Below are positions 23,179 to 33,849 of a stretch of DNA of 64,000 nt, one piece after another. The notes beneath the pieces are model-generated. The model saw nothing but the letters and a program-made list of their open reading frames with translations. It was not told the origin of the DNA and did no database searches. How positions within the stretch are numbered: the first letter of the stretch is position 1; each line of letters opens with the position of its first letter. The position numbers and the translations under genes are program-made. Location of the stretch: contig NW_021167087.1 in the NCBI RefSeq assembly GCF_003711515.1, forward strand, positions 1,209,246-1,273,245. The letters run 5' to 3'. The stretch is from Sodiomyces alkalinus F11 (taxonomy: Eukaryota > Ascomycota > Sordariomycetes > Glomerellales > Plectosphaerellaceae).

Positions 23179-23592
23179 ATGAGGCTCCCCCCCATCACAT
23201 TCAACGCCGTCGCCGAAGCAGGCGTCAAGATGCTCCTGTTCGGCCGTCGCCGCCAAGACCTCACCCCCGCCGAGTTCCGCGACTACTACGAGAACCAGCA
23301 CATGCCCCTCCTCAGGAACCTCTCGGGCGACGTGTTCCCTCTATCCCACGAGCGGTCCTACGTCCAGCGCCTCGGGCCCGACTTCGCAGCCAGCGTGGTG
23401 CTGGGCGAGCAGGACGACTTTCTCTACGACTCGATGGCCATCTTGACCTGGCGGGACATGGCCCACTTTCAAGCCACGTTCACGCTGTATGGAGACGACA
23501 ATGTCGGGAAAGCCATTGAGGAGGATGAGGCCATGTTCACCGAATGGGGGAAGGCCGTGCTGGTCCAGGTCCAGGCTAGTTCCGGTTGCTAG
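23179..23592 (+). CDS. EthD-fold protein (dimeric alpha-beta barrel), cluster-associated
   Basis: A single exon encodes 137 aa. The N-terminal segment KMLLFGRRRQDLTPAEF, followed by a YENQHMPLL stretch, is the classic EthD signature (beta strand, then a FxxYxxxxHxPL-like helix), and the length is right for one EthD domain. EthD proteins in fungal clusters act as decarboxylases or dehydratase-like cyclases on polyketides; others are uncharacterised. The gene lies between the trans-ER and the hydrolase-fold gene, so a tailoring role in the PKS-NRPS pathway is likely but unproven. No signal peptide is seen. The ATG at 23179 has context CACCATG. A second EthD-fold gene lies at 37964. Confidence 0.82.
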   Translation: MRLPPITFNAVAEAGVKMLLFGRRRQDLTPAEFRDYYENQHMPLLRNLSGDVFPLSHERSYVQRLGPDFAASVVLGEQDDFLYDSMAILTWRDMAHFQATFTLYGDDNVGKAIEEDEAMFTEWGKAVLVQVQASSGC

Positions 23593-24136
23593 ACGGAGCA
23601 TTCCGGATATCCCTGTCGGGGCGGCTGGTCTGATATGATATATCCGTTCTTCCCCCGCTTTAAACGGCCCTCTTTACTTTTTCGTCTTACGCCAGTGTAG
23701 CTTGCTTGGGAAGTGTATTATTCTATAGTCTGTAGTATCGAATCAATGCACCTCCGTGCCGACTTTTCCTGCCGTGGATATGTCCGGCCGGCCGTTCTAA
23801 CTCCTTGGCATATCACCGTCGAGCCTCGTCCGTACCCTCAACACCCAAACGCCAACGCCAACGCCCAGCACCTGCTCTGCACATGCAGTATTGGGTTATG
23901 GCCCGCTCTATCTCTATTGGGACTGGAAAACTTCAACTTGAAACTTCAACTTGTTGTCCGCGGCCGCCTCCAGACTAGGACTATCCGTAGAATAGGAAGT
24001 TAGGAGCCTAAGATGTTCCATGTACACACCAGCGCAAAAGCCTGCAAATAATGATATTAACGAATTCAAGTGCATCCTCGCGACTGATGTACACTCTCCC
24101 AATCCTGACCTTCCCCTCTCCAGCACACAATCCCAT
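23593..24136. other. Intergenic between convergent genes
   Basis: This is shared 3' flank of the EthD-fold gene and the hydrolase-fold gene; no feature is recognised. Confidence 0.5.
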
Positions 24137-25542
24137 TCAAATCGGCCGGTTCTCAATCGGCGGTCTTTGGATTCCAAAAACCTCATCCATCCACGAGAAA
24201 ATCTTGAACTGGAACCGAGAAACCGCCCCCAACTTGGCCTGTAGCGAGCCTTGACCCGGCCCCACCGGATCCCACATCGTCAACCCTTCCTCGCCGCCCC
24301 GAAACTGGGCAAGCTTCTGGTAGGTCAAGTGCGGCTCGACCGTGTAGATGGAATCACGCGCACTCGTAACCATGACGGGACACTTCACCCTGGCGCAGAT
24401 GGGCTCCTCGCCGGGCGGCTCCAACGAAATATCCGCCAGCTTGCGCAGCGCATCGACGCACGAATCCGTGCCGAACGCCATGCGCAGGTGCCCAAACTCG
24501 AGCTGGTGCTGCATGTTCAGGCCCGCCGCCCACTCCAGCACCGCATCCGCCGCGCCGTCCGACAGGTATTTCAGGAAGAAGGGCGACCGCGCGCGGACCT
24601 GGGGCCCGAAATCGTAAAAGCCGTCGCAGGAGATGCAGGCCTTGATGCGCGGGTCGGTGGCGGCGCGGAGGGCGAAGTAGCCGCCCATGGCCATGCCCAT
24701 GACGCCGATGCGGTCGAGGTCGATGTTCCACTCCGGGTGCTCGCCGACGAGGGTCCAGAGGTGGTCGAGCACCGTCGACACTACGACTTCCCAGTCCCGC
24801 CGGATCGGGGGCTGGCCTGGCCGTCGGAGCACGATGCCTTGTCCCGGGCCGTCGAAGGTCATGACCGCGTAGCCGCGGGACGCCGAGCCTGACGCGGTAA
24901 CGAAGTAGAGCTCTTCTTGTGTAGAGTCGAAGCCGTTGAGCGCGAGGAGCAAGGGCACTTTTTCTGCGCCGGGCTTCGTCGCTGCGGATTTCGGCGTGGG
25001 CAGGTACATGTATCCGGGGAGTTTGGTGTTCTGGTAGGGGACCTCGAACGTCTCGACGGCGGTGTCGAAGAGGGCGCACGCGCTGCGGAAGTTGGCCACC
25101 GACTTTTCCATGATGGGCAGCAGCCTGGTGTCGGACGGGTTGACATGCAACATGCTGGCCCGACGCCCTGGAAATTAGCCCTTTTTTTCGTTTCGCCTCG
25201 CCCTGGCCGGCCCACGAGTCGCAACCACCATCAGGCCACGACAGAGAAAAAGGGACGGTGGACCTACTATTCGCTCGCGCGCCTGTAATTGCACGCCCGC
25301 AAGAAAGCCCACCTCGCCGCTTCCCTATCGCCGACCTTCAGTGCGCTGTCCGCTGCCTCTTCGGCGAGTTCCGCCGCCTCCGCCCACGCCTGGTACCAGC
25401 TTTCGGGATCATTCTTCTTGATCTTGGAAGCCGCCTCCAGACACTCGCCCACGTCGGCGCCCTGTGTGGGCGCCATGGCCAGTATGCGGACGAACTCGAA
25501 GTTGAAGAACTGCCATGGCAGGATGTCGTGTGTCTGCGGCAT
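24137..25542 (-). CDS. Alpha/beta-hydrolase-fold protein (FrsA/Ayg1/Fus2-like) with altered catalytic residues
   Basis: Exons 25542-25268 and 25154-24137 encode 430 aa. The 113-bp intron (donor GTAGGT, acceptor GGCCAG) joins YRRASEY to MLHVNPSDTR, matching the family's N-terminal cap helix. The fold is clear: oxyanion region MTFDGPGQG, nucleophile elbow GVMGMAMGG, and a C-terminal FSWMDEVFG segment. The elbow normally reads GxSxGG; here Ala (codon GCC) replaces the nucleophilic Ser. By eye, the usual C-terminal catalytic His (typically ...GHC.. before the last helix) is also absent, with GPGQGSLQ at that place. Relatives in fusarin and cytochalasan clusters are needed for lactam-ring formation after release from the megasynthase. 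The protein is cytosolic by sequence. It is probably a non-hydrolytic tailoring protein of this cluster. Confidence 0.88.
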
Positions 25543-26614
25543 CTCGAGAGAGTGGAGGTGATGCCCGTGGAGGATTGCTAGGTCTGTGTATGCGGGTGTA
25601 TGTGGGTGTTGTGGGCTGGGTGTGGGTGTCGTGGTGTGTATGTGCCGCGCGACCGTGTTTGTGAAGATGATGTTGTGCTGGGTTTCCCAAATCGAGTTGA
25701 CCAGATTCGGCCGTGGGTTCGCCTCGCTTTTTTCCTGGCTTCCTGTACCACGCGCGCGACCGGGAGGGAGGTTAGGGACTAGGAGGGACTAGCGTCGGGT
25801 CTTTTTCAGCACAGACCGGGACGAAGTCGGTGGATAGGTATGATTGTGGGGCCCAGGCGCATGCGGGTCCGGCCGAAAGCCATGTGTCAGGCCCGTGCCC
25901 GACCCACTTAGTTTGCTCACCAGCATTAAGCTTCATGCTTGGTCGATCCAAGGGACCAAATTAAAGTGGGGCGGCCCGAGTGCAAGGTACAACGCGTTAC
26001 ATACGTACCGTACCCTAGGGCCTAGGAATAAGAGCTGAGAGCCTGAGGCTGCCTCAACTTGCAGCTGCAGTACGAGTCGAGTTGACAGGATCCTGGACAA
26101 TTTCATAGCTTACAGAGTCATAGCCTAGGAAAAACTGCGGAATGGTTAATGGCTTTGCCAATATGGTACATGTAATTTCATGTTCGCTTACACATCTGGG
26201 CTGTGCCTCGCATGCCGTCGGGGCGGGCGGGAAATGAGAGAACGGCGGCAATCGACGAACAGGGAGAGCTATGGCCTATGGGCTATGGCCCTGTGGTCTG
26301 TGGATAAGAAGGGAAATCAAATCCTGAAAAGGCTGCCCGCCCATCAAGTGCGGCTCGACACCAAATACGAAAACGTGCGGATTAGAGCCAGTCATCACCT
26401 TGACTAATAATACATGTAACCAATCAAGCAACCAGAGCCCAGACCCCAATCAGGTAGTATTCGGAGAATAAGCGGTGAAAACATGAATTTATTGGCGCCA
26501 AGTCGCGACTCACACTAAATACCTGCACGGGAGGAAAGAGACACAACCAAAGACAACAAAAGACAACCAAGGACAAAAGTGCTTGAGTCTAGGCCTAACA
26601 TGTGGCATGTCCCG
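25543..26614. other. Intergenic
   Basis: This holds the 5' flank of the hydrolase-fold gene, with GT-rich simple sequence near 25570-25650, and the 3' flank of the oxidoreductase gene. No gene is recognised. Confidence 0.5.
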
Positions 26615-28240
26615 CTAACCCAGTGCATTCTCAACCATGGTGGTCTCAATCTCGAGACCTCCGGCCCTAACCCTCTCCACAAAATCCGGTCCCAAAACTG
26701 CGGCGGTCAGGCATCCGCCCTTGATGCCATCTGTCAGGTTCCGGTCGTACAGCAGCGTAGCCGCCGCTTGCGCCATGATCATAGCAGCAAAGGGATACCC
26801 CCCCTCGTTGTACTTCAGCTCGATGAGGCAACCCTTGCCCCCGTTCTTCTCCACCGCGGGGTCAGCCTCGATGAAAGCGGCCGCCGTGAAGGGCGCGCTC
26901 CTGATCTGCTCCTCGGAGGGTCCGGTGCCCAGGTCCGGCGCGGAACGCAAGATGAGGTTCATGAACCAGGGATATTGGACCCAGGAGAACACGGTGAGCA
27001 TGACGTAGCAGCGGACCATGTTGCCAATGGCGCCCAGGTACGACTCGGCTTTCTCGTACTCGTTGTACTGGAAGTTGGGGCCCCAGCTGCTCTTGGGCCC
27101 GCCCAGGAGACCCCAAGACCTGTTGATGAGGCCGCGAGCTTGGTCGCCAGGCGGCGAGGAGTTTGTCAAGCGCCCGAGGAAAGGATCTTTGTGGATTCCG
27201 CGGATGGTCTTCAGGGGATTGGTGTAAGGTATCGGCGTCAAGAACGATGGGTGGCCGGCTTCGGCGAGGGCTTTCGGACCTCCGCTTCCGAAGGAGAGCA
27301 TCGTGCGCAATGTACCGCCGCTCATGTTGGACCTGGATGCTGGATTAGACCCGAGAACCCCCGTCAAGTAGCGTTCAGGAGGATGGGTTGCAAACTGCGC
27401 ATAGCATACTCAACCATATCGATCCGCAGCGTCATGTTCCCCATCTGTGCCGACCATTTCTTCGCAAGCTCGCGGGAGCCGTGGATAGCAAGAAGATCCA
27501 TTGCTCCTGCCCTGAATCCGCAAGCTAGGATCAGCTGTTGATGAAACTGGTCAGCTGACTAGTTCCAGTTTCACAGGTCACAGTTCGAAGCCGCCACCTA
27601 CCGCAACGCCATTTTCCTCGGCTTGTTTGTGGTATTTGTTGATCCAGTCTCGGCAAATTGGAGGAACTGCGGCGCTGCGAATCACTGTCAGAAATTATCA
27701 AATGAGAGACGGAGGAAGAAGAGATAAAAAAAAAAGAAAGAAGAAGAATGGGAAAACAAGGGGGAAAAAAAAGGGCCGGAACAAACCAGTCCACATAGTC
27801 AGTTCGCTGCTCCACACACGCCCGTATGATGTTTTCTCCATCAACAGTGTAGAGAACGCTGCTGATGCACACCTTGGCCCTGCCAATGACCTCTCCGAGC
27901 GTCTTGGTGTCCTCAGGCGTAACAACCTCGAGCTCTAATCGACACGCGTCAGTATGGACTTCAATGTTGACATTGGCTTCTCAAACGGTGCGAGTGCGAC
28001 TCCATGAGTCCATCTTTTCTCACCTGGCTGCACTCTATCGGGGTACTCTTTTCTCAACCGCGCTGCCAGCTTCTCGAGCCGCTCAATTGACCGACCGGCG
28101 ACTGCCCATTTGAGGTCCGCGGGAAGCTTGGCGGCGATGTGTGTGCATATCTTCGTGCCCGTGAAGCCGGAGCCTCCAACCACGACGATGCCATATTTCC
28201 GGGGAGTCGAGTCCGGGGCCGCCATATTGTGAGTGGACAT
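26615..28240 (-). CDS. Saccharopine-dehydrogenase-like oxidoreductase (SCCPDH / trans-enoyl-reductase-like family)
   Basis: Five exons are proposed: 28240-28024, 27934-27787, 27674-27602, 27534-27410 and 27332-26615 (426 aa). All phases are consistent. The N-terminal Rossmann motif is GIVVVGGSGFTGTKI. Further family landmarks are the AVAGRSIERLEKL segment, KVCISSVLYT, INKYHKQAEENGVA, LACGF and NMSGGTLRTML, with a hydrophobic C-terminal region near 27000 that often anchors these proteins to membranes. The exon 2/3 junction (27786/27675) is the least certain. Family members include mammalian SCCPDH and mycobacterial trans-acting enoyl reductases; substrates of fungal ones are largely unknown. 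It sits at the right edge of the PKS-NRPS cluster and may be part of it. ATGs at 28240 and 28225 are both possible starts. Confidence 0.82.
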
Positions 28241-28611
28241 GTGCTCCAAGTCGATGTCGTTGGATTGGTACCTGTTTTGCAATAAACTCCCGGCGCCCTA
28301 ATGTGAGGAAAGAGCGAGCTGCGAAACGACTTGAACAGGCATTGAAGAGGGGGGCCAGACTGCCAGTGGTGGCGTCTCAGTCCTTATATCGTCGGCGGGA
28401 TGGCGGACAATTATTGGACAGGGGGGGCGGAGATTGGTGGACTTTTGGGCGCTGTTGGTTGTTGGTGTCACACGTCAAACGAGCACTTTATATGTGGTCA
28501 AAACTGACTTATACCTCTGCCGGAGATTGAAAGGTTAGTTCACTACCTTAGGTACCTTACTCTGTATAACTTTGCCCCACATCTTAATCGCTGAGTCGAA
28601 GAGATTACAGG
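28241..28611. other. Intergenic, promoter side of oxidoreductase gene
   Basis: This is the 5' flank of the minus-strand oxidoreductase, ending at the left inverted repeat of the AT-rich element. No gene is seen. Confidence 0.5.
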
Positions 28612-28658
28612 TAAACTGATATCTAACCACGAGGCTAAGCTAAGGGTAGGTGTGGGGC
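28612..28658 (+). repeat. Left terminal inverted repeat
   Basis: The first 41 bases are an exact reverse complement of 33850-33890; the last 23 bases also match the inverted copy at about 33807-33829. Confidence 0.9.
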
Positions 28659-28830
28659 AGAGTAGGGCAGATAGTTAAGCTAAGAGTTGCTATAGGGCGT
28701 GGTCTATACTGGGTTATATAATAAGTGTATATGCCTGAAGTATCCGGTATTAATACGAGGGGTAAATAAGTAAGGGGTAATAAGTAGAGTAGGAGGTGGT
28801 GATAAATAGACGAAAAGACGGAAAACGGGC

Positions 28831-28857
28831 CGGAAACGATTCAGAAACGATTCAGGA
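28831..28857 (+). repeat. GAAACGATTC motif pair, cluster a
   Basis: Two tandem copies of GAAACGATTCaG about 220 bp inside the left TIR. Confidence 0.75.
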
Positions 28858-30022
28858 TAACTTCTTACACGGAACTAAATCCTGATAGTAAGATTCAGCC
28901 GCGAGAAGAGGTTAAAGACCTAGAAGAATAGGAAGACGACTTTTATAATCTTAGATTTATTAAAAATAAGAATTAAAGACTATATCTTTATAGACTTTAT
29001 CCGAGTCGCCGAGCACTATAAGACGTTATCCTAAGGAATTAAGTTAAATAAGTAAGTATTTACTAACTACTACTTTATATTATCTATTACTTACTAAGAT
29101 TAGATTCTATTTAAGGGGGAAAACGTCCTAATTTTAATTTCTACCGCTATATATAGTAACGGAAGACTTACCCTAGGCTCTCACGCTATATAGGTTAATA
29201 ATATTCTATATACCGCTAGAATTCCTAAGATACCTTAAATATTACCTGCTAGAGTAGCCGTTATTATCCTAGTAGATATTTTAAATAATAAGGAGAAAAG
29301 TTCTCTATAGAAAATCATACGTTATACCTTTATTTAAGGTATTTTCTTAATTACTACCCTCTTTTAGATCTAGTATAAAATAGCTCGAAAATAACCAGGT
29401 TTTCGGGCTACTAGTACTATACTTAGAGATATACTAGTTTTCCGCTATACTTATACCTATTAAGGCGGTAAAGCTTATTAATATCTTTTAGAATTAGACT
29501 TTTATTATAAAAGTATTATACTATAGCTACTTAATTAAATTAGTGTAAGAAGATCCAAAGTTAAGGAGCTTACTATATAGAAAAAGACTTTAGGGTAAGT
29601 AAAACGCGTTTAGATTAAGAAGTATAGGTACTAATATTATTTTAGATAGGTATAGGCAGTAAAAGGAAGATTTAGTAAAAGGACTGCTTATATAGACCGG
29701 GAAGAAACGTGTATTCTAGTCGTGGACTCTAGTATCTACTATATAAGTATAATATTTTCGGTATTTACGTTATATCGAATTATTTCTAATTAATTATAGT
29801 ACCTTGCCGACTTTTAATAATATCGTATACAGTGCTAGTCTTAGTTACTAGGCGAAAAAACGCGTTATTACTTTCTCGCGATTATTCCTCCGGTCTTTTA
29901 CCCTTATATAGACCTTATTAGATAGACTTTTAATCTAATAATACACGGAATACTAGCGAATCCTAATAAGAACTACTACTTTTTTATAACGAGCCGCAGA
30001 AAACGAAGGATATATAGTATAT

Positions 30023-30076
30023 AATTCCCGAAATTATTCAGAAATAATTCGGGAACGATTCGGAAATAATTTAGAG
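30023..30076 (+). repeat. GAAACGATTC-like motifs, cluster b
   Basis: A series of GAAAtaATTC, GGAACGATTC and GGAAATAATT units at roughly 11-base spacing. Confidence 0.7.
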
Positions 30077-30787
30077 ACTATATTTCACTTATACTCTAAC
30101 TCTCTTATATAGATAAGGTGTATATCGCGGGACCTAAAGAAATCTAACGGTGAAAATATAATATCGAATTTCGATTTTTTATACTATACGATTTTAATAT
30201 AATACCGTGGATTATTATAACCTTATATAGAATATACGTCTACCCTCCCCCACCGCCTTTAAAAGCCCCCCTATTAGTTATTAATAGTATTACTCGAGTA
30301 CTCACGAAAATTAATAAACCGATAACTATACTAAATACGTTCCTTAAGTCGAGTAAACTTAGGTAATTCGTGGCAGAATTTAAAGGTAAGATAATTATAG
30401 ATATTTATACTAGCCTTATAAATACCGATTACCTTCGGTATATTATTCGTAAGTAGTAGATTATCCTCTTTTCTTAAGGCGGTTAAGGTCTTACTTTAGC
30501 TCTAGAGTAGATAAAAAAGGTAAACTAACGAATATATATAAGTATACTACCTTATTACCTATAGTTATAAAGAAGATTCTAATAGCCTATATTAGTATAT
30601 CCAGTACTTATACTAATCACGATATAACTATATAGTAATCTGTTTTTTTAAGGAATAGGTAAAATAATAGAAGTTTCCTGATATAACTTTCTTTTTCGTT
30701 AATACTAACTATAAATATATCGGCGGCGTAGAGTAAAAAGAAATTATTTATATATAGTATAGTTAAAACTCGGAAAGAGGTATATAC

Positions 30788-30824
30788 CCGAATTATTCCC
30801 GAATCGTTTCTAAATCGTTTCTAA
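30788..30824 (-). repeat. GAATCGTTTC motifs, cluster c (inverted orientation)
   Basis: GAATTATTCC, GAATCGTTTC and AAATCGTTTC follow each other; these are the reverse complement of cluster a units. Confidence 0.7.
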
Positions 30825-31212
30825 TATATATTAGTGCTCCCTTTAGTAAGGTGCTATATAAACTCGGAGATAATAAAGATATATCTCTATATATTTTAGT
30901 AGGTTTTCCGGATCCTCGAGGATAAGTATAGTATTCTAATTTAGTGGAAATACCTTTATAGCACGGGTCTTCTTAGGGTGATTTTAGACTAGGCTTTACT
31001 AGCGATTTAAGGCTTTAGAAAATATCTTTAGGAGAGGTACTAGCTTAAAGAGCCTTAGGAGTTTATTTTCGGCGTGGTATTAACAGTATTTTAGGAGGTA
31101 ACCTAGAATAAGGGGAAGGATTATACTACTAAATCCTTATAAGTTTCCTAGAATACTAGACTTAGGAGGATTATAATAACCTGTATAATAAGATTAGCCG
31201 TGAGTTTTTCCT

Positions 31213-31303
31213 CGAAATTATCTAGAAATAATTCGGACACGATTCCGGTATTATTCGGAAATAATTATAGAACGATTTAGCGATAATTAGGAAACGTTTT
31301 CGG
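31213..31303 (+). repeat. GAAACGATTC-like motifs, cluster d
   Basis: At least six degenerate units (for example GAAATAATTC, GGACACGATTC, GAACGATTTA, GAAACGTTTT). Confidence 0.65.
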
Positions 31304-32068
31304 CAGGGTAACTAAAACTAACCGACTTACTAGGGAGATTTCCCTAGTATTATAACTAGGCTATATATAAACGCTTTCTATATATCGCTATAGGATTTTA
31401 CTAAGCTACCTTAAGTATTCCCGTGAAAGATTAGGCACTAATTACCGATAATTTAAATATAGTCGAGGTTATATATTAAGCCTTATACTTATAGACTAAG
31501 CGAAATATCTATATCCTTAAAGTAATTAATAGATAAGTTTAGCTTAAGTTATACCGAACCTACTTACTAAGTTTATTAGATATCGTGATTATAATTAGAA
31601 TCCAATCTTAAGAGATTTTACGATACATTCTCTTTAAGTCCTAGGATTATAGCGGAATACTAGTATAAGAGACCGGGTAAATAACTACTTAGGTTATAAA
31701 AGTAAGCTTTACTATTTTATTATATATAGTAGAAGAGTTACTAACCTTATAGTATTTTAGAAAGAAAACTACGTAAGACTAATACCGAATAAGAGGAGGA
31801 TTTTTATAATTAGTCGCGAAGCCGTGTAGTATTAAGTAACCGATCGATTTCGAGGTTACCGCTTAACCCTCCGGAAGATTTTAGCGTATTCGATTAAAAC
31901 GATATAGAGTCGGATTCTCGAAATTCTTTAGTATAAAGCATAAGGAGTATACTATTAAGCGGGGTCCCTCTAAGACGCTTACGAAGTTAACGCCTAAATC
32001 CATGTAATCTTTATTAGCAGGTTACCCTAAGTTAGATTTAAGCTTTATAAGCTTCTTTATCTTTTAAG

Positions 32069-32230
32069 GAGAGGTCTCTTAATATAGAGGAGCGTAGATA
32101 TAAGATAGCTTAAAAGGATCGTGAATTAAAGGCTGAAATTAAGAGGCGAAGGCTTAAAGATAAGCGGCGTTATACGCTTAAGCTAAAGCGGATCGAACTA
32201 GAAAGAGAGTTATTATTACGTTTAGGATAA
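32069..32230 (+). pseudogene. Relic of a charged coiled-coil coding segment in the TIR element
   Basis: About 53 codons translate to a strongly charged helical stretch (IEERRYKIA, then KDRELKAEIKRRRLKDKRR, then KRIELERELLLRLG) interrupted by one TAA that could derive from CAA by RIP, and ending at TAA. It is the only readable protein-like stretch in 5 kb, so it is probably a fragment of the element's former protein. Confidence 0.45.
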
Positions 32231-32386
32231 CCGAGTTAAATAGGTAAGAAGACTTTAGTTATCGGTATCGTTATTCGTATTATTATAGGGTATTCTTAAA
32301 AAAAAAAGCTATATCTTATAAAAAAACGCCTTTATAGACGCCTAATTATTATCGTAAAGTCCGAAATAGTAAAACCCCGATATAAT

Positions 32387-32410
32387 AGAAACGTTTCTAA
32401 AACGTTTTGT
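32387..32410. repeat. GAAACGTTTC motifs, cluster e (palindromic form)
   Basis: GAAACGTTTC is a perfect 10-bp palindrome and is followed by AAAACGTTTT. Confidence 0.65.
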
Positions 32411-32820
32411 AAATAACTACTTACTCCTCGTTATTAGAAGTAGTATTACGGGCCCGTAAGACCCGATAGTAACGGGGAGGGGGGCGGATAGCCTTAGGGA
32501 AATCTAGTAAAATAAATATTAGTCTATTAGTTCTTATTTTATAAAGAGTAGTAAACTTACCCGAGACTATTTTACTATCCGCTATATTATTATAGCGATA
32601 CTTAGCCTAGACTATATAAAGATAGTCGTAATAAGGGGGGGGATAGCCTATAAAATAGATACTATTAGTAAAAGATACTAATAGAAAAATAAAATACAAT
32701 ATACTACGACCAATAGAGTTCTACTCTATACACGCCTAGTAATATTCCTCCGAACTCCAGCCGAAAAGATCTATTTTTATATAAAAAATATCGGGCTAGT
32801 AAAATAGATATATTAGCACG

Positions 32821-32854
32821 CGTTTCTAAATAGGTTCGGAATCGTTTCTAAAAT
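32821..32854 (-). repeat. GAATCGTTTC motif, cluster f (inverted orientation)
   Basis: CGTTTCTAAATAGG is followed by GGAATCGTTTCTAAAA. Confidence 0.65.
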
Positions 32855-33429
32855 AGTCCTTATATTTCCTTTATTATTTCGCGGAATATTACGAAGCTAT
32901 ATATCTTTAGCCACCGCTTTAGCCTTACGAGGAGTGTTAAGCTAACCGTTAATACTAAGAGTAAGGTTTTATATTAATCGGTAGTATTAAGCGGTACGGG
33001 TATTATCATAAGCGTTAAGGGAGCCTAAAGCACTTAGAGCGGCCTACGTATAGTGCGTCTTATAGATATATCTCTTTAGTGCATTAATCGAGGAAAGTTT
33101 AGAGCGCTATATAGAATAAATTAGTTAAAGCCTTATCGCTATTTCGTGAATAGGAAGATACTTATATTAAAGCAGAGCTCGCCGTCTTCTTCTATAAAGC
33201 GGTAGTATATCTCTCCCGCTACTAGGATAACCTTACTAGTCTTATAGAAGTATTAGTAAACTATAGTATATTAGATTAACGAGTATACTTACACCGTCCG
33301 TCTTAAATTCTAGTAGATTTCTAGGATATTCATTACTATCTTCCCTATTTATATACTATTAGTATACCTCCGTATCTCTATAGTTAAAGGGTATTATCGC
33401 GAATTCTATAGGAGAAATTTTAAAGAGGG

Positions 33430-33490
33430 TTAGAAAGGTTTCTAAAACGTTTCCTAATCGTTCCCGAATTGTTCCTGAATTATTTCTAAC
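33430..33490 (-). repeat. GAATCGTTTC-like motifs, cluster g (inverted orientation)
   Basis: Five consecutive 10-11-base units (GGTTTCTAAAACGTTTCC, TAATCGTTCCCGAATTGTTCC, GAATTATTTC), about 360 bp inside the right TIR and inverted relative to cluster a. Confidence 0.7.
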
Positions 33491-33804
33491 GCGGTTAGAG
33501 ACGTAAAATACTAAAGAATCGATCCTAATAGGAAAATATACCTAAAGATAACGAGGAAGATAAATAAATTAATATAGTTAATAAAAAAAGTATTAATAGA
33601 GGGTAATAGTGATAGCACGAAAACACTCTCTATGAAAATATAGAGTAGTGGTAAAAGGAAAGAGATATAATAACGTTAACGCTACGAAAAAGAGGGGACT
33701 AACACGTTAACGTGTTACGACGCGACTCGTAAAGACTGGAGAAACGTTTCCCCTATACCGTTATTCCGGTATTCCACTATTCCTCTATTCGACTAATTAA
33801 AGCT

Positions 33805-33830
33805 TAGCCCCACACCTACCCTTAGCTTAA
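33805..33830 (-). repeat. Second, inner copy of TIR core
   Basis: Read on the minus strand it contains AAGCTAAGGGTAGGTGTGGG, identical to the inner half of the left TIR. It lies about 20 bp inside the right TIR. Confidence 0.8.
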
Positions 33831-33849
33831 CTTTTCCCAGCCACCCCCC

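Noticed and set aside
26579..27541. 320-aa plus-strand open frame
   Set aside because: Antisense to exons and introns of the SCCPDH-like gene; no motif.
28831..33490. Repeated 10-base motifs considered as a CRISPR array
   Set aside because: The host is a fungus; spacing and unit number are irregular, units are 10-11 bases, and orientation flips.
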